From Pseudoxanthomonas mexicana (GTDB lineage Bacteria; Pseudomonadota; Gammaproteobacteria; Xanthomonadales; Xanthomonadaceae), in the NCBI RefSeq assembly GCF_001556105.1, contig NZ_LSIF01000055.1, positions 1 to 64,000 of the forward strand: a stretch of DNA of 64,000 nucleotides, read 5' to 3'. The position numbers and the translations under genes are program-made. The notes below the pieces were generated by a model. It had not been told where the DNA came from. It searched no databases and saw nothing but the letters and a program-made list of their open reading frames with translations. Position 1 is the first letter of the stretch. Each line of letters starts with the position of its first letter. Of this stretch, positions 27,742-37,883 are shown piece after piece.

Positions 27742-29274
27742 TCAGAGGTCGAACTTGATGCCCTGCGCGAGCGGCAGCGAGTCGGAGTAGTTGATGGTGT
27801 TGGTCTGCCGGCGCATGTAGACCTTCCATGCGTCCGAACCGGATTCGCGGCCGCCGCCGGTTTCCTTCTCGCCACCGAAGGCGCCACCGATCTCCGCACC
27901 ACTGGTGCCAATGTTGACGTTGGCGATGCCGCAGTCGCTGCCGGCCGCCGACAGGAACTGCTCCGCCGCCTTGAGGTTCTGGGTGAAGATCGACGACGAC
28001 AAGCCCTGCGGCACGGCGTTCTGCATGTCGATGGCTTCGTCCAGCGTCTTGTACTTCATCACGTACAGGATCGGGGCGAAGGTCTCGTGCTGGACGACCT
28101 CATCGGAGTTCTTCAGCCCGGTGACGATGGCCGGCAGCACGAAGTTGCCCGCGCGGTCGATCGCAGTGCCGCCCGTCTCGACGGTGCCGCCGCTGGCCTT
28201 GGCCTTGGCGATGGAGTCCAGGAACTGCTGCACGGCGCCCTGGCTGTTGAGCGGGCCCATCAGGTTGGCCGGGTCGGTCGGATCGCCGATCTTGCCTTCC
28301 ACCTGCTTGTACGCCTTGATCAGCGTGGCCAGCACGTTGTCGTAGATGGATTCGTGCACGATCAGGCGGCGCGTGGTGGTGCAGCGCTGGCCGGCGGTGC
28401 CGACCGCGCCGAACACGATGCCGGGCACCGCCAGCTTCAGGTCGGCGGTGTCGTCCAGGATGATGGCGTTGTTGCCGCCCAGCTCCAGCAGGCTGCGGCC
28501 CATGCGGCGCGCGACGCGCTCGCCGACCGTGCGGCCGACCTGGGTGGAGCCGGTGAAGCTGATCAGCGGAATGCGCTTGTCATCGACGAACTGCTGCGCC
28601 AGTTCGACGCCGGCGTCGTTGATCAGGAAGAAGATGTCCGGGAAGCCGCCTTCCTTCAGCGCGTCGTTGCAGATCTTCATGCTGGCGATCGCGGTCAGCG
28701 GCGTCTTGTTGGACGGCTTCCAGATGCAGATGTCGCCGCAGATGCCGGCCAGGAACGAGTTCCACGCCCACACCGCGACCGGGAAATTGAACGCGCTGAT
28801 GATGCCGACCAGGCCCAGCGGCTGGTACTGCTCGTACATGCGATGGCCCGGGCGCTCGGAGTGCATGGTGTAGCCGTACAGCATGCGGCTCTGGCCCACA
28901 GCGAAATCGGCGATGTCGATCATCTCCTGCACTTCGCCGTCGCCCTCGGGCTTGCTCTTGCCCATTTCGAGTGCGACCAGCGAGCCCAGCGCGTCCTTGT
29001 GCTTGCGCAGCGCTTCACCGCACAGGCGGATCGCTTCGCCGCGGCGCGGGGCCGGGGTGGTGCGCCAGACCTTGAACGCGGCCTGCGCGCGGGCGACGAC
29101 CTTCTCGTAGTCGGCCTGGCTGCTGGCGTGGACCTCGGCGATCACCTCGTTGGTGGTCGGGTTGATCGACTGCAGCAGGCCGGCGTCGGTGGTCGTGGAC
29201 CACTCGCCGCTGCCGAGGTAGGTGCCGGAGTTGGTGGTGGCGAGGCCGAGGGCCTTGAGGAGGTCAGCAGGCAT
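27742..29274 (-). CDS. amaB: antiquitin-type aldehyde dehydrogenase (ALDH7; piperideine-6-carboxylate dehydrogenase)
   Basis: A 510-residue NAD-dependent dehydrogenase of the ALDH7 (antiquitin) group. In bacteria these oxidise alpha-aminoadipate semialdehyde in lysine breakdown (AmaB). Visible are the Rossmann and catalytic motifs: [28 protein letters not shown], the general base in LELGGNNAI and the nucleophile in [12 protein letters not shown], and [11 protein letters not shown]. The ATG at 29274 has GGAG nearby. It has its own terminator downstream and a TAGAAT about 60 bases upstream. No other lysine-degradation gene is adjacent, so a wider aldehyde role is possible. Confidence 0.88.
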   Translation of the reverse strand: MPADLLKALGLATTNSGTYLGSGEWSTTTDAGLLQSINPTTNEVIAEVHASSQADYEKVVARAQAAFKVWRTTPAPRRGEAIRLCGEALRKHKDALGSLVALEMGKSKPEGDGEVQEMIDIADFAVGQSRMLYGYTMHSERPGHRMYEQYQPLGLVGIISAFNFPVAVWAWNSFLAGICGDICIWKPSNKTPLTAIASMKICNDALKEGGFPDIFFLINDAGVELAQQFVDDKRIPLISFTGSTQVGRTVGERVARRMGRSLLELGGNNAIILDDTADLKLAVPGIVFGAVGTAGQRCTTTRRLIVHESIYDNVLATLIKAYKQVEGKIGDPTDPANLMGPLNSQGAVQQFLDSIAKAKASGGTVETGGTAIDRAGNFVLPAIVTGLKNSDEVVQHETFAPILYVMKYKTLDEAIDMQNAVPQGLSSSIFTQNLKAAEQFLSAAGSDCGIANVNIGTSGAEIGGAFGGEKETGGGRESGSDAWKVYMRRQTNTINYSDSLPLAQGIKFDL

Positions 29275-29336
29275 GGAAGCTCCAGGGTCATTGCACGGGA
29301 TGCCACCGGACGGCGTGGCACCGAAAGAGGTGCGCG

Positions 29337-29342
29337 ATTCTA
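29337..29342 (-). promoter_or_regulatory. candidate -10 TAGAAT of the aldehyde dehydrogenase gene
   Basis: Minus-strand TAGAAT about 60 bases before the start codon. The leader can form a small hairpin (TGCCAC / GTGGCA). The -35 is not clear. Confidence 0.3.
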
Positions 29343-29520
29343 CCAGAACGGGTCGGCCAGACCGCGCGTAAGTCCGTGTTTTTCCAGCGATTCCCGAGCA
29401 ATGGCGGCTTGCACGGAACGCCGAACATTCGGCAGCGGGCTTTGCTCGGATTGCCGATGCGGTAACGGATCGTTCGGCGATTCGCCGAGGTGCGCAGGGT
29501 GCGCCAGGCGATGAAGGAGA

Positions 29521-29597
29521 TGGTGACCCCGGCGCGATTCGAACGCACGACCTGTCCCTTAGGAGGGGACCGCTCTATCCAGCTGAGCTACGGGGCC
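29521..29597 (-). tRNA. tRNA-Arg (anticodon CCU)
   Basis: A 77-base tRNA with the CCA end encoded. The acceptor stem pairs GGCCCCG with CGGGGTC. The D-arm has AGCTCAGCTGGATAGAGC. The anticodon stem is GTCCC/GGGAC with loop CTCCTAA (anticodon CCT, reading AGG). The T-arm is GTTCGAATC. It stands alone between the aldehyde dehydrogenase and GNAT genes; no integrase or att-like duplication is seen next to it. Confidence 0.96.
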
Positions 29598-29704
29598 ATC
29601 GGCGGCGATTCTCGCACGAAGCGCCGCCCGGCACGACGCGTCCGCGATATCCCGTCGGCCATCCGCATGGCACTGTAGAAAGAATCCCCACCGGTCTGCA
29701 CCGC

Positions 29705-30160
29705 ATGGACATCCGCACCGACGACCTCCGCCATCCCGCGGTCATCGCCCTGCTGCGGGAACACCTGGACTGGATGCATCGCACGTCGCCTCCGGATAGC
29801 GTGCATGCGCTCGACCTCGACGCACTCCGCGGCAATGACATCACCTTCTGGGCGGCATGGGACGGCGAGGGGCTGGCCGGTTGCGGTGCATTGCGCCAGT
29901 TGGATGCAGGGCATGGCGAAGTGAAGTCGATGCGCACCGCGCAGAGCCATCTTCGCCGCGGCGTCGCACAGCGCATGCTCGACCATGTCGTCGACGAAGC
30001 CCGCCGACGCGGCTACCGGCGCCTGAGCCTGGAGACAGGATCGATGGCGTACTTCGCGCCTGCGCGCGCACTGTATGCGCGTGCAGGCTTCGTGCTTTGC
30101 GCGCCGTTCGGCGACTACGTGGAAGACCCGAACAGCGTCTTCATGACGCGCGCGCTGTAG
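29705..30160 (+). CDS. GNAT-family N-acetyltransferase
   Basis: A 151-residue acyltransferase. The acetyl-CoA binding motif is QSHLRRGVAQRML, preceded by the strand EVKSMRT and followed by RGYRRLSLETGSM and FAPARALYARAGF, which is the order seen in the YsnE/PhnO-like subgroup. Substrate is unknown; the narrow active site of related enzymes suits small amines or amino acids. The ATG at 29705 is the only reasonable start. It lies upstream of the threonine operon leader but is probably a separate unit, since a TTGACA -35 lies between. Confidence 0.9.
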   Translation: MDIRTDDLRHPAVIALLREHLDWMHRTSPPDSVHALDLDALRGNDITFWAAWDGEGLAGCGALRQLDAGHGEVKSMRTAQSHLRRGVAQRMLDHVVDEARRRGYRRLSLETGSMAYFAPARALYARAGFVLCAPFGDYVEDPNSVFMTRAL

Positions 30161-30224
30161 TCAGTGGCGCCATTGGTTTCAGTTGCATCCATCTGAAATC
30201 CTTGGCTTTGTTGCGACGCAGCGC

Positions 30225-30255
30225 TTGACAGCCCCCGGGGGTGGCGTGCTTTTCT
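30225..30255 (+). promoter_or_regulatory. candidate promoter of the threonine operon
   Basis: A perfect -35 TTGACA (30225-30230) and an extended -10-like TGC-TTTTCT (30247-30255). The leader-peptide ATG (30262) follows six bases after, so the leader may be translated from a leaderless end. The -10 match is weak and the spacing long. Confidence 0.4.
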
Positions 30256-30261
30256 TCCGCC

Positions 30262-30402
30262 ATGCACTTCCATCTCACGCACGCAACGCTTACCGCACTG
30301 GCCCCGTCGCCGGCGATGGGGCGTGCGGAGATCGGGCGCACGCTCATTACCACCACCATTACCACCCTGACTCGTCGGGTGCGGTTGGTTGTGTTCGCGT
30401 AA
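30262..30402 (+). CDS. thrL: threonine operon leader peptide
   Basis: A 46-codon leader peptide with ten threonine and three isoleucine codons. Seven of the threonines and two of the isoleucines cluster in TLITTTITTLT (codons 27-37, 30340-30372). This is the same design as E. coli thrL, where low charged tRNA-Thr or tRNA-Ile stalls the ribosome and lets RNA polymerase continue into thrABC. Stop at 30400-30402; thrA begins 91 bases later. A shorter start at ATG 30316 would keep the control codons. Neither start has a clear Shine-Dalgarno sequence. Confidence 0.85.
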   Translation: MHFHLTHATLTALAPSPAMGRAEIGRTLITTTITTLTRRVRLVVFA

Positions 30403-30469
30403 TCCGCAGACCACGGCCCCGCACCCGGATCAGGATGCAGGGCCACCCGACTTCCTGATGTGTGCCGGG
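30376..30469 (+). promoter_or_regulatory. threonine attenuator: competing RNA stems
   Basis: CGGGTGCGG (30376-30384), right after the threonine codons, pairs fully with CCGCACCCG (30419-30427). Alternative stems share or abut the second arm: CCCGG plus ATCAGGA (30424-30435) with TCCTGAT and CCGGG (30453-30469), and GGCCC (30415-30419) with GGGCC (30439-30443). A ribosome stalled on the control codons would cover the first arm and shift pairing. The last hairpin lacks a T-run, so the exact terminator is uncertain. Confidence 0.6.
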
Positions 30470-30493
30470 CCTCCTTACCGAGGTTCCTGACCC

Positions 30494-32986
30494 ATGTCGT
30501 CCCGCAACGCCGAAGTCGAACAATCGAAACGCCGCACCGTCGTCCACAAGTTCGGCGGCACGTCCGTCGCCGATGCCGAGCGCTACCGCCACGTCGCGCA
30601 GCTGCTGCTCGCGCGCGACGAGGGCCTGCAAGTCACCGTCGTCTCCGCGATGAAGGGCGTGACCGACGCCCTGATCGAGCTGTGCGAACTCGCGGCCGCC
30701 AACCGTCCGGAATGGCAGGAGAGCTGGCATGCGCTGCGCGCCCGGCACCGCGGCGCGGCGGTGGCGCTGCTGGGCGAAGCGGCAGGGCCGGTGATCGAAT
30801 GGGTGGACGAACGCTTCCAACGGCTGCACGAGATCCTCAATGCGCTGATCGTCATCGGCGGCCTGCCGGAACTGGTCCTGCAGCGCGTGCAGGGACTCGG
30901 CGAGGTATGTTCGGCGCGCCTGCTGGGCGAGTACCTGACGCTGCAGGGCGAGGACTGCGCCGTGCTGGATGCGCGCGAGGTGCTGCGCGTCGACCATGGC
31001 GAGCTTGGCGTGGTGGTCGACTGGGAAGCCAGCGCGCAGCGGCTGGCCGCGTGGCAGGCCACGCACCCGCAACGCCGGGTGGTGGCGACGGGTTTCGTGG
31101 CGCGTGATCGCGAGGGCCGATTCACCACCCTCGGACGCAACGGCAGCGATTACTCCGGGGCGATCTTCGCGGCGCTGTACGACGCGGCGGAGCTGCACAT
31201 CTGGACCGATGTCGACGGCGTGCTGTCGGCCGACCCGCGGCTGGTGCCGGAAGCGGTGCAGCTGGAAGCGTTGAGCTACGACGAAGCCTGCGAGCTGGCG
31301 TACTTCGGTGCGAAGGTCGTGCATCCGCAGACGATGTCGCCGGCGATGGAGCGCGGACTGCCGATCATCATCCGCAACACGTTCCATCCGGAGCATCCCG
31401 GCACGCGCATCACCGCGGAGCGGGATGCGGTGGGCCCGGTCAAGGGCCTGACGCTGAGCGCCGACCTGGCCCTGTTGAACCTGGAAGGCACCGGCCTGAT
31501 CGGCGTGCCGGGCACCGCGGAACGCGTGTTTTCCGCCCTGCGCAACGCGCACGTGTCGGTGGTGATGATCTCGCAGGGCTCGTCGGAGCATTCGATCTGC
31601 TGCGTGGTCAAGGCCAGCGAGGCGGCGAAGGGACAGGCGGCGCTGCTGGAGGCGTTCGCGCACGAACTGGACACCCGGCAGATCCAGCGCGTGCAGCGCC
31701 GGGATGGCGTCAGTGTCCTGGCCGCCGTCGGCGATGGCATGGCGGGCACGCCGGGCGTATCCGCGCGCCTGTTCGGCGCACTGGCCCATGCCCAGGTGAA
31801 CATCCTCGCCATCGCGCAGGGCTCGTCGGAACGCAACATCTCCGTCGCCATCGACAGCGCCGATGCCACCAAGGCCCTGCGCGCCGCGCATGCCGGCTTC
31901 TGGCTGTCGCCGCAGACCTTCGCCGTCGGCGTGATCGGGCCGGGCAACGTCGGCGCCACGCTGATCGAACAGTTGCGTGCCGCGCAACCGCAGCTGCTGG
32001 GCAAGGCCAACCTCGACCTGCGCCTGCGTGCCGTCGCCTCCAGCAAACGCATGCTGCTGGACGAACGCAGCATCGGCGCCGACTGGCGCGCGCGCTTCGA
32101 CGCGAGCCCACAGGCGGCCGACCTGGACCGCTTCACCCAGCACCTCCTGTCGGCGCACATGCCGCACGCGGTGATCGTGGACTGCAGCGCCAGCCCGGAG
32201 GTCGCGGACCGCTACGCCGAGTGGCTGGCGGCGGGCATCCACGTGATCACGCCGAACAAGCAGGCCGGTGCCGGTCCGCTGGCGCGCTACCAGGCGATCC
32301 GCGATGCGGCCGCCGCCAGCGGCGCGCGCTTCCGCTACGAGGCGACGGTCGGCGCCGGCCTGCCGGTGATCTCCACGCTGCGCGACCTGCTGGATACCGG
32401 CGACGCGGTGGTGTCGGTGGAAGGCATCTTCTCCGGCACGCTGGCGTGGCTGTTCAACAAGTTCGACGGCAGCGTGCCGTTCTCGCAGCTGGTCACCGAG
32501 GCGCGTGGCCTGGGCTATACCGAACCGGATCCGCGCGACGACCTGTCGGGCACCGACGTCGCCCGCAAGCTGGTGATCCTGGCGCGCGAGGCCGGCCGGG
32601 AACTGGCGCTGGAGGACGTGCAGGTCGAGAGCCTGGTGCCGGAAGCGCTGCGGCAGGCGAGCGTCGACGATTTCATGGCGCGCCTGGGTGAGGTGGATGC
32701 CACCTTCGGTGAGCGGCTGGCGAAGGCGCGCACGGCCGGCAACGTCCTGCGCTACGTCGCCCGGCTCGATGCCGAAGGCCGCGCCAGCGTGGGATTGGTG
32801 GACCTGCCGGCGGCGCATGCGTTCGGCAACCTGCGCCTGACCGACAACATCGTGCAGTTCACCACCCGCCGTTACTGCGACAATCCGCTGATCGTGCAGG
32901 GCCCCGGCGCGGGCCCGGAAGTCACCGCCGCGGGCGTCTTCGCCGACGTGCTGCGCGTGGCGGCAGGGCAGGGCGCGAAGCTGTGA
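30494..32986 (+). CDS. thrA: bifunctional aspartokinase / homoserine dehydrogenase I
   Basis: An 830-residue fusion catalysing the first and third steps from aspartate to threonine. The aspartokinase half opens with [16 protein letters not shown] and has [13 protein letters not shown] and the [11 protein letters not shown] segment. Two ACT regulatory repeats follow ([19 protein letters not shown] and [19 protein letters not shown]). The homoserine dehydrogenase half starts at [17 protein letters not shown] and has [23 protein letters not shown] and [15 protein letters not shown]. Length matches E. coli ThrA (820), so feedback by threonine is expected. First gene of thrABC behind the leader peptide. 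Confidence 0.97.
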   Translation: MSSRNAEVEQSKRRTVVHKFGGTSVADAERYRHVAQLLLARDEGLQVTVVSAMKGVTDALIELCELAAANRPEWQESWHALRARHRGAAVALLGEAAGPVIEWVDERFQRLHEILNALIVIGGLPELVLQRVQGLGEVCSARLLGEYLTLQGEDCAVLDAREVLRVDHGELGVVVDWEASAQRLAAWQATHPQRRVVATGFVARDREGRFTTLGRNGSDYSGAIFAALYDAAELHIWTDVDGVLSADPRLVPEAVQLEALSYDEACELAYFGAKVVHPQTMSPAMERGLPIIIRNTFHPEHPGTRITAERDAVGPVKGLTLSADLALLNLEGTGLIGVPGTAERVFSALRNAHVSVVMISQGSSEHSICCVVKASEAAKGQAALLEAFAHELDTRQIQRVQRRDGVSVLAAVGDGMAGTPGVSARLFGALAHAQVNILAIAQGSSERNISVAIDSADATKALRAAHAGFWLSPQTFAVGVIGPGNVGATLIEQLRAAQPQLLGKANLDLRLRAVASSKRMLLDERSIGADWRARFDASPQAADLDRFTQHLLSAHMPHAVIVDCSASPEVADRYAEWLAAGIHVITPNKQAGAGPLARYQAIRDAAAASGARFRYEATVGAGLPVISTLRDLLDTGDAVVSVEGIFSGTLAWLFNKFDGSVPFSQLVTEARGLGYTEPDPRDDLSGTDVARKLVILAREAGRELALEDVQVESLVPEALRQASVDDFMARLGEVDATFGERLAKARTAGNVLRYVARLDAEGRASVGLVDLPAAHAFGNLRLTDNIVQFTTRRYCDNPLIVQGPGAGPEVTAAGVFADVLRVAAGQGAKL

Positions 32987-33017
32987 GGCATCCGATGACG
33001 AAGGACATGGAGTGGGC

Positions 33018-33947
33018 ATGAGGCAGCAGGCAAGTGCGTTCTCGCCGGCATCGGTGGGCAATGTCGGCGTGGGGTTCGACATCCTGGGCCATGTGATCGA
33101 AGGCGTCGGCGATACGGTGACGGTCCGCCGCATCGAGGCGTCCGAGGTGCGCATCGCCGCGATCCGCGGTGCCACCGTCGACCTGCCGCTGGATGCGCCC
33201 GGCAATACCGCCGGCGCGGCGCTGATCTCGTTGCGCGAGGCGCTGGCGCTGCCTTTCGGATTCGAGGTGGAGATCGAGAAGGGCATTCCGCTCGGCTCGG
33301 GCATGGGCGGTTCCGCCGCCTCGTGCGTGGCCGCGCTGGTCGCGGCCAATGCGCTGCTCGATGTGCCGCTTACGAATGAGCAGATCTACCCGCATGCGCT
33401 GGTTGGCGAAGCGGTCGCCAGCGGTGGCAAGCACGGCGACAACCTCGGCCCGATGCTGCTGGGCGGCCTGGTGCTGTCCACGGCGGATCGCCTGGTGCGC
33501 GTGCCGGTGCCCGAGCACTGGCACAGCGTGCTGGTGCATCCGGAGGCAATCCTGGAAACGCGCCGCGCGCGCGCCGCCTTGCGGGGCGCGTACGAACTGA
33601 AGGAGTTCGTCGCGCAGAGCGCGAACCTCGCACTGGTGCTCGCTGGATGCCATGCGGGCGAGGCCTCGCTGGTGCGCGATGGCTTGCGCGACGTGCTGGT
33701 CGAGCCGCGCCGTGCACCGTTGATCGTCGGCTTCGATGCGGCCAAGCAGGCGGCGCTCGACGCCGGTGCGATGGGCGCCAGCATCTCCGGTGCCGGTCCC
33801 AGCGTATTCGCATGGTTCGAGTCGCGCAGCGAAGCCGAAGCGGCGGCGCCCGCTATCCAGGCGGCGTTCGCAGCGGCAGGTTTCGACAGCCAGGCCTGGG
33901 TGTCGCCGATCAACGCGACCGGCGCCGAACTGCTCTCCGCCAACTGA
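33018..33947 (+). CDS. thrB: homoserine kinase
   Basis: A 309-residue GHMP kinase that phosphorylates homoserine. Family motifs are [14 protein letters not shown] near the start, the ATP loop [17 protein letters not shown] and the C-terminal [15 protein letters not shown]. The ATG at 33018 has GGAG five bases upstream and replaces an in-frame GTG at 33012. It lies 31 bases after thrA. Confidence 0.96.
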   Translation: MRQQASAFSPASVGNVGVGFDILGHVIEGVGDTVTVRRIEASEVRIAAIRGATVDLPLDAPGNTAGAALISLREALALPFGFEVEIEKGIPLGSGMGGSAASCVAALVAANALLDVPLTNEQIYPHALVGEAVASGGKHGDNLGPMLLGGLVLSTADRLVRVPVPEHWHSVLVHPEAILETRRARAALRGAYELKEFVAQSANLALVLAGCHAGEASLVRDGLRDVLVEPRRAPLIVGFDAAKQAALDAGAMGASISGAGPSVFAWFESRSEAEAAAPAIQAAFAAAGFDSQAWVSPINATGAELLSAN

Positions 33948-34001
33948 TTCTTTCAATCCGGTCGCCGCGTTTCGTGCGTGGCGCCTTTCCAGCGACCGAT
34001 C

Positions 34002-35309
34002 ATGAACTTCATCTCGACCCGCAACGCCGCACCCGCCACCACGCTCAGCCAGGCCATCGCGACCGGGCTGGCGCCCGATGGAGGCCTGTATGTTCCCGAA
34101 GCACTGCCTGCCTCGCGCGCGCTGTCGCCCGGACGCGATATCGCCGAGACCGCGACAACGCTTCTTGCGCCGTTCTTTGCCGGCGATGCGCTGGAAACGG
34201 AGCTGCCGGCGATCTGCCGCGAAGCCTTCGATTTCCCCGCGCCGCTCAATGCGCTCGGTACGCCTAGCGATCATGTTCTCGAACTCTTCCACGGCCCGAC
34301 CGCCGCGTTCAAGGATTTCGGCGCCCGTTTCCTGGCCGCCTGCATGGCGCGGTTGCGCCGCGATGAAGCCAAGCCACTGACCATCCTGGTGGCGACGTCC
34401 GGTGACACCGGTGCCGCCGTGGCGGCGGCCTTCCACCGCCAGCCGGGCCTGCGCGTGGTGGTGCTGTATCCGGACGGGCGCGTGTCGCCGCGGCAGGCGC
34501 ATCAGTTGGGTTGCTTCGGCGACAACATCACGGCGCTGCGCGTGGCCGGTTCCTTCGACGATTGCCAGGGGCTGGTGAAGCGCGCGCTCAATGATGCCGA
34601 CCTGCAGGCGCAGGCGCCGTTGAGTTCCGCGAACAGCATCAGCCTCGGACGCCTGCTGCCGCAGATGAGCTACTACGCGCATGCGGCGCTGACGCACCAC
34701 GCGGACGGCGGTCGAGCGTTGAACGTGGTCATTCCCACCGGCAACCTGGGCAATGCGATGGCGGCGATCCTGGCGCGTGCGCTGGGGGTGCCGCTGGGCA
34801 GGATCGTGCTGGCGACCAACGCCAACCGGGTGTTGCCGGACTTCTTCGCGGGCAGTGAGTACGCACCGGCCGCCAGCGTCGCGACGCTGGCCAATGCGAT
34901 GGACGTCGGCGCGCCGAGCAATTTCGAGCGGCTGCGCTGGCTGTATGCCAATGACGATGCCTGCCTGCGCGCCGAGTTCAGCGCCTCAAGCGTCGACGAC
35001 GCCACCATCCGCGAGGTGATCGCGCGGCGCTACCGCGATCATGGCGAGGTGCAATGTCCGCACACCGCTACGGCAGTGAAGGTGCTGGAGGATCTGCGTG
35101 CGCAGGGCGAAGGCGGCGACTGGGCGGTGGCCGCCACCGCGCATCCGGCCAAGTTCGAGAGTGTGGTGGAGCCGTTGATCGGGCGATCGATCGACGTGCC
35201 GCCGGCGCTGGCCGATCTGCTCGCGCGACCGGCGTTTGCGGAGCCGATCCCCAACGACTACAACTTCCTCAGGCAGTCCGTTCTTCCTGGCGCGAGCCTT
35301 GGATCTTGA
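34002..35309 (+). CDS. thrC: threonine synthase
   Basis: A 435-residue PLP enzyme that turns O-phosphohomoserine into threonine. The PLP lysine is in FHGPTAAFKDFGARF, followed by VATSGDTGAAVA, a glycine-rich phosphate loop (IPTGNLGNAMAAI) and ANSISLGRLLPQ. The ATG at 34002 follows 54 bases after thrB; an upstream in-frame start would add eight residues. Its 3' end overlaps the convergent MBL gene by 41 bases, which is unusual. Confidence 0.96.
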   Translation: MNFISTRNAAPATTLSQAIATGLAPDGGLYVPEALPASRALSPGRDIAETATTLLAPFFAGDALETELPAICREAFDFPAPLNALGTPSDHVLELFHGPTAAFKDFGARFLAACMARLRRDEAKPLTILVATSGDTGAAVAAAFHRQPGLRVVVLYPDGRVSPRQAHQLGCFGDNITALRVAGSFDDCQGLVKRALNDADLQAQAPLSSANSISLGRLLPQMSYYAHAALTHHADGGRALNVVIPTGNLGNAMAAILARALGVPLGRIVLATNANRVLPDFFAGSEYAPAASVATLANAMDVGAPSNFERLRWLYANDDACLRAEFSASSVDDATIREVIARRYRDHGEVQCPHTATAVKVLEDLRAQGEGGDWAVAATAHPAKFESVVEPLIGRSIDVPPALADLLARPAFAEPIPNDYNFLRQSVLPGASLGS

Positions 35310-36159
35310 GCGGAATCTTCAGGTAGCGAACACCGTTTGCCTCCGGCTCCGGCAGGCGACCGGCGCGGAGGTTGACCTGCAGCGATGGCAGTAGCAGTGC
35401 CGGTGCCGGCAGTGTCGCATCGCGCGCCTCGCGCATCGCGACGAAGCTGTCCTCGTCCACGTCACCGCCCACATGCACGTTGCGGGCCTTCTCGTCGGCG
35501 ACCGTGGTTTCCCACGCGTAGTGGTCGCGGCCGGGTGCCTTGTAGTCGTGGCACAGGTACAGCGCGGTTTCCGGTGGCAAGGCCAGCAGTTTCTGGATTG
35601 AACGATACAGCGTGCGCGCATCGCCGCCAGGGAAATCCGCACGCGCGGTGCCGTAGTCGGGCATGAACAGCGTATCGCCGACGAACACCGCATCACCGAT
35701 GCGGTAGGACACGCAGGCGGGCGTATGGCCGGGCGTATGCAGTACGTCGACCTGCAGTTCACCCAGCGGGAACACGTCACCGTCGCGGAACAGTCGGTCG
35801 AACTCGCGGCCGTCGCCGCTGACATCGTCCAGCCCGAACACCGGTCCGAACGTGCGCTGGACGTGGGTGATGCGCTCGCCGATGCCGATGAGCGCGCCGG
35901 TCTTTTCCTTCAGGTACGGTGCGGCGCTGAGGTGGTCGGCATGCGCATGCGTTTCCAGGATCCAGGCCACGACCAGGTCGTGGTCGGCGACGAAGCCCAG
36001 CAGGGTATCGACGGAGCGGTACGAGGCGCGGCCGGCGCGATGGTCATAGTCCAGCACGGGATCGATGACCGCCGCGTGCCGCGTGGCGGGATCCCAGACC
36101 ACGTAACTGATGGTGTTGGTCGCCTCGTCGAACTGGGCGTGCAGGGCAGGGGTGGTCAT
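35269..36159 (-). CDS. MBL-fold hydrolase of the glyoxalase II / persulfide dioxygenase group
   Basis: A 296-residue metallo-beta-lactamase-fold protein. Metal ligands are seen in THAHADHLSA, HTPGHTPAC, VFVGDTLFMPD and CHDYKAPG. The opening FDEATNTISYVVWDPATRHAAVIDPVLD is the pattern of bacterial Blh-type proteins, related to persulfide dioxygenase ETHE1. A thiol or sulfur detoxification role is therefore likely; a general thioesterase is the alternative. The ATG at 36159 has GGAGGT. It converges on thrC with a 41-base overlap of coding sequence and is divergent from the OsmC gene. Confidence 0.85.
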   Translation of the reverse strand: MTTPALHAQFDEATNTISYVVWDPATRHAAVIDPVLDYDHRAGRASYRSVDTLLGFVADHDLVVAWILETHAHADHLSAAPYLKEKTGALIGIGERITHVQRTFGPVFGLDDVSGDGREFDRLFRDGDVFPLGELQVDVLHTPGHTPACVSYRIGDAVFVGDTLFMPDYGTARADFPGGDARTLYRSIQKLLALPPETALYLCHDYKAPGRDHYAWETTVADEKARNVHVGGDVDEDSFVAMREARDATLPAPALLLPSLQVNLRAGRLPEPEANGVRYLKIPLKIQGSRQEERTA

Positions 36160-36275
36160 GAGACCTCCGGCAGCGTCGTTGGCCGTCATTCTACGGCCTG
36201 TCACGGATCGCCAAACCATCTTGGCCGGTGCGGTGCGATGATGGGCGACCACATCGATCTCTCCCGGAGCCTGCC

Positions 36276-36752
36276 ATGAGCGACACCCAGATCGTCCGCC
36301 TCACGCTGGAACAGGAGAGCGACTACGCCTTCCGCATCCACTTCGACGACACGACCATCGCCGACCTGATCACCGACGAGTCGGAACCGTTGGGCAAGGG
36401 CGAGGGACCCAATCCGACACGACTGCTGTTGTCCGCCGTGGCGAACTGCCTGTCGGCAAGCCTGCTGTTCGCGTTGCGCAAGTTCAAGAACACCCCGGGC
36501 AAGCTGGTCACGCAGGCGACGGCCGAACTGGTTCGCAACGAACAGGGGCGGATACGCGTGGGACATATCCACGCCGACATCCGGTTGGCGGAGGCAGGTG
36601 CCGCGCACGCGTCGCTGGAGCGCATCCTCGCGCAGTTCGAGAACTTCTGCGTGGTGACGGAAAGCGTGCGGCACGGCATCGACGTCTCCGTCAGCGTCAT
36701 CGACGCGGACGGTACGCAGTTGCATGGCACCGCGAAGACATCCGCCGGCTGA
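36276..36752 (+). CDS. OsmC/Ohr-family peroxidase-like protein
   Basis: A 158-residue OsmC-fold protein. Both family cysteines are present: one in SAVANCLSASLLFAL and one in ENFCVVTESVRHG, so thiol peroxidase activity on organic hydroperoxides is possible. It belongs to the broader OsmC group rather than classical Ohr. The ATG at 36276 is preceded by GGAG. Divergent from the MBL hydrolase, a pairing that may reflect a shared thiol or sulfur-stress role. Confidence 0.88.
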   Translation: MSDTQIVRLTLEQESDYAFRIHFDDTTIADLITDESEPLGKGEGPNPTRLLLSAVANCLSASLLFALRKFKNTPGKLVTQATAELVRNEQGRIRVGHIHADIRLAEAGAAHASLERILAQFENFCVVTESVRHGIDVSVSVIDADGTQLHGTAKTSAG

Positions 36753-36820
36753 GCCGGCGGGACGGTTGTCCGTCTGGCCGGACGCCGTGTCATCATCATG
36801 GCTCCTGTCGTTCGCCACAG

Positions 36821-37873
36821 ATGCCATCCGTGATCGCGCCCATCAAGGGAAAGGCCACCTCGCTGGACATCGCCCACCTCGCAGGCGTGTCCCAGCCCAC
36901 CGTGTCGCGCGCCCTGCGCGGCAGTCCGATGGTCAACGAGGAAACACGCAAGCGCATCCTGGCCATCGCCGAACAGCTGAACTACAAGGTCGACAAGAAC
37001 GCGTCGAACCTGCGCCGGCAGCATTCCGGCACCCTGGCGTTGCTGTTCTTCGAAGACCCGACGCCGGACGAGTCGGCGATCAATCCTTTTTTCCTGTCGA
37101 TGCTGGGCAGCATCACCCGAGCCTGCGCGCTGCGTGGTTACGACCTGCTGATTTCGTTCCAGCAGTTGTCCAACGACTGGCAGGCCGACTACGAGGACAG
37201 CAAGAAGGCCGACGGCATCATCCTGCTGGGTTACGGCGACTACCTGGAATCGCGCGGGCGCCTGGAAAGGCTGGTGGAGCAGGGCACCCATTTCGTGCGC
37301 TGGGGTGCGGTGCAGGCGGATACGCCGGGAGTATCGATCGGTTGCGACAACACCCAGGGCGGGCATGACATCACGGCGCATTTGTTGGCGCAGGGACGGC
37401 GCCGGATCGCGTTCCTCGGACATGCGTCCAATCACTACCCCGAGTTTTTCGAGCGCTACCTGGGACATCGGCACGCGATCGAGACGATGGGGTTGATCGC
37501 GGACCCTGCGTTGCAGATCGATGCCATCACGACCGAACAGTCGGGACATGAGGCCGCCAGTGAGTTGCTGGCGAGGGGTGTTGCCTTCGATGCAGTCTTT
37601 GCGGCCAGCGACCTGATCGCGGTCGGCGCCATGAAGGCGCTGCTGGAACGCGGGCTGAGGGTGCCTGAAGACGTGGCCGTCGCCGGTTTCGACGACATCC
37701 CGCTGGCCAGTTTCATGACCCCGGGTCTGTCCACGGTCCAGCAGGACACCAAGCGCGCCGGGGCGCTGCTGGTGGAGGCACTGCTGGCCCTTATCCACGG
37801 GGAGCCCGTGGAGAGCCAGACCATCCCGGTCAGGCTCACATTGAGAGGGTCTACCGGCAAACCAGTTGCCTGA
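36821..37873 (+). CDS. LacI-family transcriptional regulator
   Basis: A 350-residue repressor. The N-terminal helix-turn-helix is SLDIAHLAGVSQPTVSRALR followed by the hinge helix NASNLRRQ. The effector domain has the usual periplasmic-binding-protein fold (DGIILLGYGDY, HLLAQGRRRIAFLGH, FAASDLIAVGAMKAL, VAGFDDIPLASFMTPGLSTV). The neighbours are unhelpful: an iron receptor operon follows. The maltodextrin genes, which carry LacI-type operators, are 6-12 kb away, so it may act there or on unlinked sugar genes. No copy of that operator lies next to this gene. Confidence 0.93.
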   Translation: MPSVIAPIKGKATSLDIAHLAGVSQPTVSRALRGSPMVNEETRKRILAIAEQLNYKVDKNASNLRRQHSGTLALLFFEDPTPDESAINPFFLSMLGSITRACALRGYDLLISFQQLSNDWQADYEDSKKADGIILLGYGDYLESRGRLERLVEQGTHFVRWGAVQADTPGVSIGCDNTQGGHDITAHLLAQGRRRIAFLGHASNHYPEFFERYLGHRHAIETMGLIADPALQIDAITTEQSGHEAASELLARGVAFDAVFAASDLIAVGAMKALLERGLRVPEDVAVAGFDDIPLASFMTPGLSTVQQDTKRAGALLVEALLALIHGEPVESQTIPVRLTLRGSTGKPVA

Positions 37874-37883
37874 GCACGGTGGG

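Noticed and set aside
29521..29597. tRNA-Arg as an integration site for a mobile element
   Set aside because: No integrase and no duplicated tRNA 3' end are visible on either side; neighbours are core genes.
30359..33349. 996-codon open frame on the minus strand opposite thrA
   Set aside because: Antisense to a clear thrA and to the leader; no family features.
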